DNA of 64,000 nt, taken from positions 186,001 to 250,000 of the forward strand of contig NZ_LMVK01000012.1 of NCBI RefSeq assembly GCF_001541315.1. The letters are read 5' to 3'. Both the position numbers and the translations under genes were made by a program. Under the pieces are notes generated by a model that ran no database searches, was not told where the DNA came from, and worked only from the letters and a program-made list of their open reading frames with translations. This document shows positions 59,694 to 64,000 of this stretch, piece after piece; within the stretch, counting starts at the first letter, position 1, and every line of letters starts with the position of its first letter. This DNA is from Agrobacterium tumefaciens str. B6 (GTDB taxonomy: Bacteria > Pseudomonadota > Alphaproteobacteria > Rhizobiales > Rhizobiaceae).

Positions 59694-60152
59694 TTAGTTT
59701 CCTTCGGGTGGCCATTTGGCCGTGTCGTGATCCGGATGCTGATAGGAGGTGATCTCCGCCTCGTCGACGCCCTGTTCCACTGCCGGCTTGCCGAAGAGCT
59801 GTTCGATCCACGGCATGCGCTTGTGGAAATTGACCTGCACCTGCGGTTCGATGCGCTCCGGCTCGTCAAAAGCGCCAATGGCGATCTCCACGCCGCCGGG
59901 ATAATGATAGGTCAGCGGCGTGCCGCACTTGTTGCAGAAACCGCGATGGATTTTTGCCGAGGAGCGGAAGAGGGATGGCTGGCCGCGCGTCCAGGTCAGG
60001 TGCGCCTGATCGGCACTGACCAGCGCGCCGAAGAAATTGCCGAAATGTTTCTGGCACATGCGGCAATGGCAGATGGAAGCGCGGCCGAGCTTGCCCGCAT
60101 GGAAACGCACGGCGCCGCACTGACAGCCGCCGGAAAATCCCGCTTCGCTCAT
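59694..60152 (-). CDS. GFA-family zinc protein, copy 2
   Basis: 152 residues. The GFA (glutathione-dependent formaldehyde-activating-like) Zn-binding cysteines are 'GGCQCGAVRF', 'CHCRMCQK' and 'FCNKCGTPL'. It is a paralogue of the preceding gene; both end 'SYQHPDHDT.(K/N)WPPE'. The true substrate of most members is unknown. Its ATG overlaps the previous stop by one base (TAATG), so the pair is coupled. The pip gene follows 3 bases after its stop. Confidence 0.88.
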   Translation of the reverse strand: MSEAGFSGGCQCGAVRFHAGKLGRASICHCRMCQKHFGNFFGALVSADQAHLTWTRGQPSLFRSSAKIHRGFCNKCGTPLTYHYPGGVEIAIGAFDEPERIEPQVQVNFHKRMPWIEQLFGKPAVEQGVDEAEITSYQHPDHDTAKWPPEGN

Positions 60153-60625
60153 TATTTGTTCTCCGGTGGCCAGTTTTCTGTGTCGTGGTCGGGGTGCTGA
60201 TAGGAAACGAGATCGGCGAGATAGTCCACCTGCGTCAGGTCGTCCTCGGTGGCAACGGCAGGCAGCGTGTGAAGGCTGTCGACGAAATCGATCTTGCGTT
60301 CCACGCCCCACTGAATGGTCGGCGGCAGCGCGGCGGGATCATCGAAGGCCCCGGCCGCCACCGCCACACCGTCAGGCGCCTCATAGGTGAGCGGCGTACC
60401 GCATTCGGAGCAGAAACCGCGCTTGACGACACTGGAGGACTGGAAGCGTTTCGGCTCTCCCCGGGTCCATTCAAATTCCACGCCGCGCACCGAAACCAGC
60501 GGCGCGTAATAGGCACCAAAGGCCTTCTGGCACATGCGGCAATGGCATATGGAACTGTCTTTCAGCTCCCCGCTGGCGCGAAAACGGATCGCGCCGCACT
60601 GGCATCCGCCGGTATATGTCGTCAT
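60152..60625 (-). CDS. GFA-family zinc protein, copy 1
   Basis: 157 residues. Cys set 'GGCQCGAIRF', 'CHCRMCQKAF' and 'FCSECGTPLTY' is complete. 'AAGGAGG' precedes ATG 60625. Its start overlaps the stop of the DUF559 gene (ATGA), and its own stop overlaps the next GFA gene, giving a tightly coupled unit. Shared C-terminal ending with copy 2 shows tandem duplication. Confidence 0.88.
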   Translation of the reverse strand: MTTYTGGCQCGAIRFRASGELKDSSICHCRMCQKAFGAYYAPLVSVRGVEFEWTRGEPKRFQSSSVVKRGFCSECGTPLTYEAPDGVAVAAGAFDDPAALPPTIQWGVERKIDFVDSLHTLPAVATEDDLTQVDYLADLVSYQHPDHDTENWPPENK

Positions 60626-60990
60626 GGCCGGTCCTCCTTCACCGTTCGGATAATGCGGAGACAGACATTGTCGATGTCCTTCAGAATATCCTCGTTCCAG
60701 AAACGGAGGATTGTCCAGCCAAGTTCCTCAAACGTCCGTGTTCTCTGCTGGTCATAGGCCGCCGCAGCGTCTTCCGCATGTTGAAACCCATCTAACTCGA
60801 CGATGATCTTATGCGACGGGCAAGCGAAATCAACGATATATCCGGAGACTGGCAGCTGGCGTCTGAAAGACAGGCCGTCAAGGCGGTGAGCGCGGACAGC
60901 GTTCCAGAACTTCAGTTCGGCGTCGGTCATAGTCTTTCGCATCTGCCGGGCATGCGACCGATGTTGAGGATTGACCTTGGCGTGGGGCAC
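60622..60990 (-). CDS. DUF559 (VSR-endonuclease-like) protein
   Basis: 122 residues. The fold belongs to the restriction-endonuclease-like VSR/MutH group: 'MTDAELKFWNAVRAHRLDGL', 'SFRRQLPVSGYIVDFACPSH', 'KIIVELDGFQH' and 'RTRTFEELGWTILRFWNEDI', with the acidic and Glu-x-Asp residues of the family. Target unknown. The start is uncertain; GTG 60990 is chosen, since a longer frame runs into the inverted repeat. Its stop overlaps the first GFA gene. Confidence 0.85.
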   Translation of the reverse strand: MPHAKVNPQHRSHARQMRKTMTDAELKFWNAVRAHRLDGLSFRRQLPVSGYIVDFACPSHKIIVELDGFQHAEDAAAAYDQQRTRTFEELGWTILRFWNEDILKDIDNVCLRIIRTVKEDRP

Positions 60991-61070
60991 GGGAATGCTC
61001 GCAGCTTGATGGGGTGCCGCGAGATTGGAGTATGGTGTGGGCGAAAGCAAGGGCGTACCGTGGCGCTTAA

Positions 61071-61223
61071 CCCCCCTCTGCCCTGCCGGGCATCTCCCCC
61101 TCAAGGGTGGAGATCAGCTAGAAGCACTACCGTTGCTCCACTCTCAAGCTTTGAGATGGGCGAGACCTCGCAGCAGGTCGATCTCCCCCTTGAGGGGGAG
61201 ATGCCCGGCAGGGCAGAGGGGGG
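61071..61223. repeat. Large inverted repeat, 45/44-base arms
   Basis: Left arm 61071-61115 and right arm 61180-61223 are complements except one inserted base: CCCCCCTCTGCCCTGCCGGG... and ...CCCGGCAGGGCAGAGGGGGG. Each arm holds its own small palindrome (ATCTCC-N-GGAGAT). It lies 19 bases downstream of the cysS stop and upstream of the DUF559 gene. Confidence 0.9.
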
Positions 61224-61241
61224 TAGCCTCGAACGCGGAGC

Positions 61242-62627
<1,386 letters not shown>

Positions 62628-62844
62628 GCGGCAGTTCCCTAGAGGCAGAATATTATCCTGGCCGGAACGTTTATCTTTCTTGACCTTGCGGGAGACGAAA
62701 ACGATCTGGCCGGTGGCGAACCAGCAAAAAAAATCTCAGCAGCAGGTGCAGATCATCGTTCTCATATCTTGCTTTATGGCGCGGCGGTGCGGCCCGGTCA
62801 AGAGCAACCGTGGTGGCCGTATCGCCGCTCCGAGCGGAAAATAT

Positions 62845-63585
62845 TCACTCCGGCTGGCGGTAGTCCACGAATTTTCCCTCGCGCACGAGGAAGAGTTTGC
62901 CTGTTTCGGTCAGATCGGGCGAGGCGAGCGGAAGAATGGCCGCGGCCACCTCTGATGGATGCGGTACGGTTGTCGGATCTTCGCCGGGCATGGCCTGAGC
63001 GCGCATGGCGGTGCGGGTGGCGCCGGGATTGATGCTGTTGACGCGAAGCGCGCTCTTCTGCGTCTCAGCAGCCCAGGTGCGGGCCAGTGCTTCGACTGCC
63101 GCCTTGGAGGTGGAATAGACACCCCAGAAGGGGCGACAGCTATGGGCGGCGCCCGAGGACAGGATAAGCGCGCGGCCGGCATCCGACTTCAGAAGCAGCG
63201 GCTCGACCGAGCGGATCAGTCGCCAGGTGGCGGTAACGTTGATGTTCATGACCCTTTCGAAGACTTTCGCTTCGATATGGCCAACCGGCGAGATGACGCC
63301 GAGAACGCCGGCATTGGCGACGAGAATATCAAGTTTGCCCCAGCGCTCGAAAATATTGGCGCCCAGCGCATCGATGGCTTTCATGTCGGAGAGATCGAAG
63401 GGAACGAGCGTCGCCGTGCCGCCGACGGCCTTGATGGCGTCGTCCAGCTCCTCAAGGCCGCCCACCGTGCGGGCGCAGGCGATGACATGCGCGCCGGCCT
63501 TGGCAAGTTCCAGCGCGGTGAAATAGCCGATGCCGCGCGAAGCGCCGGTAACGAGAGCGATGCGGCCCTTGAGATCGATAGTCAT
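62845..63585 (-). CDS. Short-chain dehydrogenase/reductase
   Basis: 246 residues. The cofactor motif is 'ALVTGASRGIGYFTA' (TGxxxGIG), 'LVANAGVLG' (NNAG-like), Ser in 'LILSSGAA', and the catalytic Tyr-x3-Lys in 'WGVYSTSKAAVEAL', so an intact classical SDR. The substrate is unknown. 'GGGGGAGA' precedes the ATG. It lies 144 bases downstream of purF, after a terminator; the same purF-SDR order is common in this order of bacteria. Confidence 0.9.
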   Translation of the reverse strand: MTIDLKGRIALVTGASRGIGYFTALELAKAGAHVIACARTVGGLEELDDAIKAVGGTATLVPFDLSDMKAIDALGANIFERWGKLDILVANAGVLGVISPVGHIEAKVFERVMNINVTATWRLIRSVEPLLLKSDAGRALILSSGAAHSCRPFWGVYSTSKAAVEALARTWAAETQKSALRVNSINPGATRTAMRAQAMPGEDPTTVPHPSEVAAAILPLASPDLTETGKLFLVREGKFVDYRQPE

Positions 63586-63683
63586 GGTCTCCCCCGAAAT
63601 GATTGCGCTTCCTTCTACGAAGCGCCGCTGGCCTTTCGCAAGCGATCATATCGTCGCATGCGCTTGCCTGAACAAAAGGCAAG

Positions 63684-63715
63684 AAAAAAGCGGCCCCGGA
63701 AGCCGGTGGCCGCTT
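63684..63715 (-). terminator. Terminator of purF
   Basis: On the minus strand AAGCGGCC pairs with GGCCGCTT around an inner ACCGG/CCGG hairpin, followed by TTTT. It lies 15 bases after the purF stop codon. Confidence 0.85.
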
Positions 63716-63729
63716 GTTGATCTGAAAAA

Positions 63730-64000
63730 TCAGCCGTTGCTGGCCAGCATGGAAATCTTGCTGCCCATGGCCTCGCCGTTCTGGTCGAGAAGGCGGGTGG
63801 GATAGTCGCCGGTGAAATAATGGTCCGTGAACTGCGGACGCGCATGGTTGCGATTCTCGCCGCCAACGGCACGATAAAGCCCATCGATCGACAGGAAGGC
63901 GAGCGAATCGGCGCCAATGAACTTCGCCATCGCTTCGACATCGGCATATTGGTTGGCCAGCAGCTTGTCGGCGTCAGGCGTGTCTATACCGTAGAAATCC
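63730..64000 (-). CDS. purF: Amidophosphoribosyltransferase, C-terminal end (cut by window edge)
   Basis: Only the last ~90 codons lie in the window. The sequence reads 'GFYGIDTPDADKLLANQYA', 'MAKFIGADSLAFLSIDGLYR', 'ENRNHARPQFTDHYFTGDYP' and 'GSKISMLASNG', matching the end of rhizobial PurF, which starts purine synthesis by making phosphoribosylamine. The catalytic part is beyond the right edge. The first 23 residues inside the window are read from the sequence in frame with the stop at 63730. Confidence 0.88.
   Translation of the reverse strand, partial: DFYGIDTPDADKLLANQYADVEAMAKFIGADSLAFLSIDGLYRAVGGENRNHARPQFTDHYFTGDYPTRLLDQNGEAMGSKISMLASNG

Noticed and set aside
61001..61104. An upstream extension of the DUF559 frame into the inverted repeat
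   Set aside because: Its first codons would be read from the palindrome, so the family-like start near GTG 60990 is preferred.

Overview
This window is a stretch of ordinary, gene-dense chromosome from an alphaproteobacterium of the order Rhizobiales, most likely the Agrobacterium/Rhizobium group. The evidence is its high GC content, two RopA/Omp2b-type porins, a single bifunctional Rsh (RelA/SpoT) enzyme, rhizobial DUF families, EcfG-type and CtrA-type regulatory sequences, and the short intergenic palindromes typical of rhizobia. I see no insertion sequence, prophage, integrase or CRISPR array. Accessory character is limited to intergenic repeat elements, a porin duplication and a few small genes.

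Layout. 1-8.2 kb: the 5' part of AMP nucleosidase (amn, cut by the left edge), two very small membrane proteins, a P-loop kinase-like protein, a DUF2147 exported protein, a Sel1-repeat protein, a HisC-like aminotransferase, a divergent PilZ-like protein, a ferredoxin-reductase-type flavoprotein followed by an HpcH/HpaI aldolase, and a stress-type DUF883 protein behind a canonical EcfG promoter. 8.3-11.9 kb: tRNA-Ser(GCU) and two tandem porins. 11.9-19.2 kb: soluble lytic transglycosylase divergent from dapA, then smpB, a globin-coupled chemotaxis receptor, a NYN/LabA protein and rpoZ. 19.3-28.3 kb: rsh, DUF3563, then DUF2062-acpS-lepB-rnc-era, a Crp/Fnr regulator plus response regulator, and recO.

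28.3-43.6 kb: an MFS transporter, a methyltransferase, a DUF2339-HD-MOSC operon, a dioxygenase-hydrolase fusion divergent from an SsuA/ThiY-type ABC importer operon, zinc-responsive zinT behind a perfect palindrome, an MscS channel, and ygfZ-HD-PTP. 43.6-54.9 kb: conserved exported or small proteins, a Nudix hydrolase, UPF0060, an SRAP (HMCES/YedK) protein, a PleD-like diguanylate cyclase, a 43-residue small ORF with its own terminator, psd-pssA (phosphatidylethanolamine synthesis), an Atm1-type ABC exporter and a large LysM protein. 55-64 kb: a LOG-type phosphoribohydrolase, an FtsI/PBP3 paralogue, rarD, proline iminopeptidase, two tandem GFA proteins with a DUF559 nuclease-like protein, cysS, an SDR oxidoreductase and the 3' end of purF (cut by the right edge).

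Regulation worth noting. Two perfect CtrA-type sites (TTAA-N7-TTAA) lie upstream of two peptidoglycan genes (slt and the PBP3 paralogue). One GGAAC-N16-CGTT site lies upstream of the DUF883 gene. A perfect 10+10 palindrome lies upstream of zinT. A TTG-N8-CAA palindrome lies upstream of a Crp/Fnr protein that keeps three of the four FNR cysteines. The best protein-level oddities are the dioxygenase-hydrolase fusion, the clamp-binding-like C terminus of the SRAP protein, and a PleD-like protein whose first receiver has Gly in place of the phospho-acceptor Asp. Several families of intergenic palindromes sit a few bases after stop codons. I did not find a clearly new multi-gene system; the strongest leads are regulatory and architectural.
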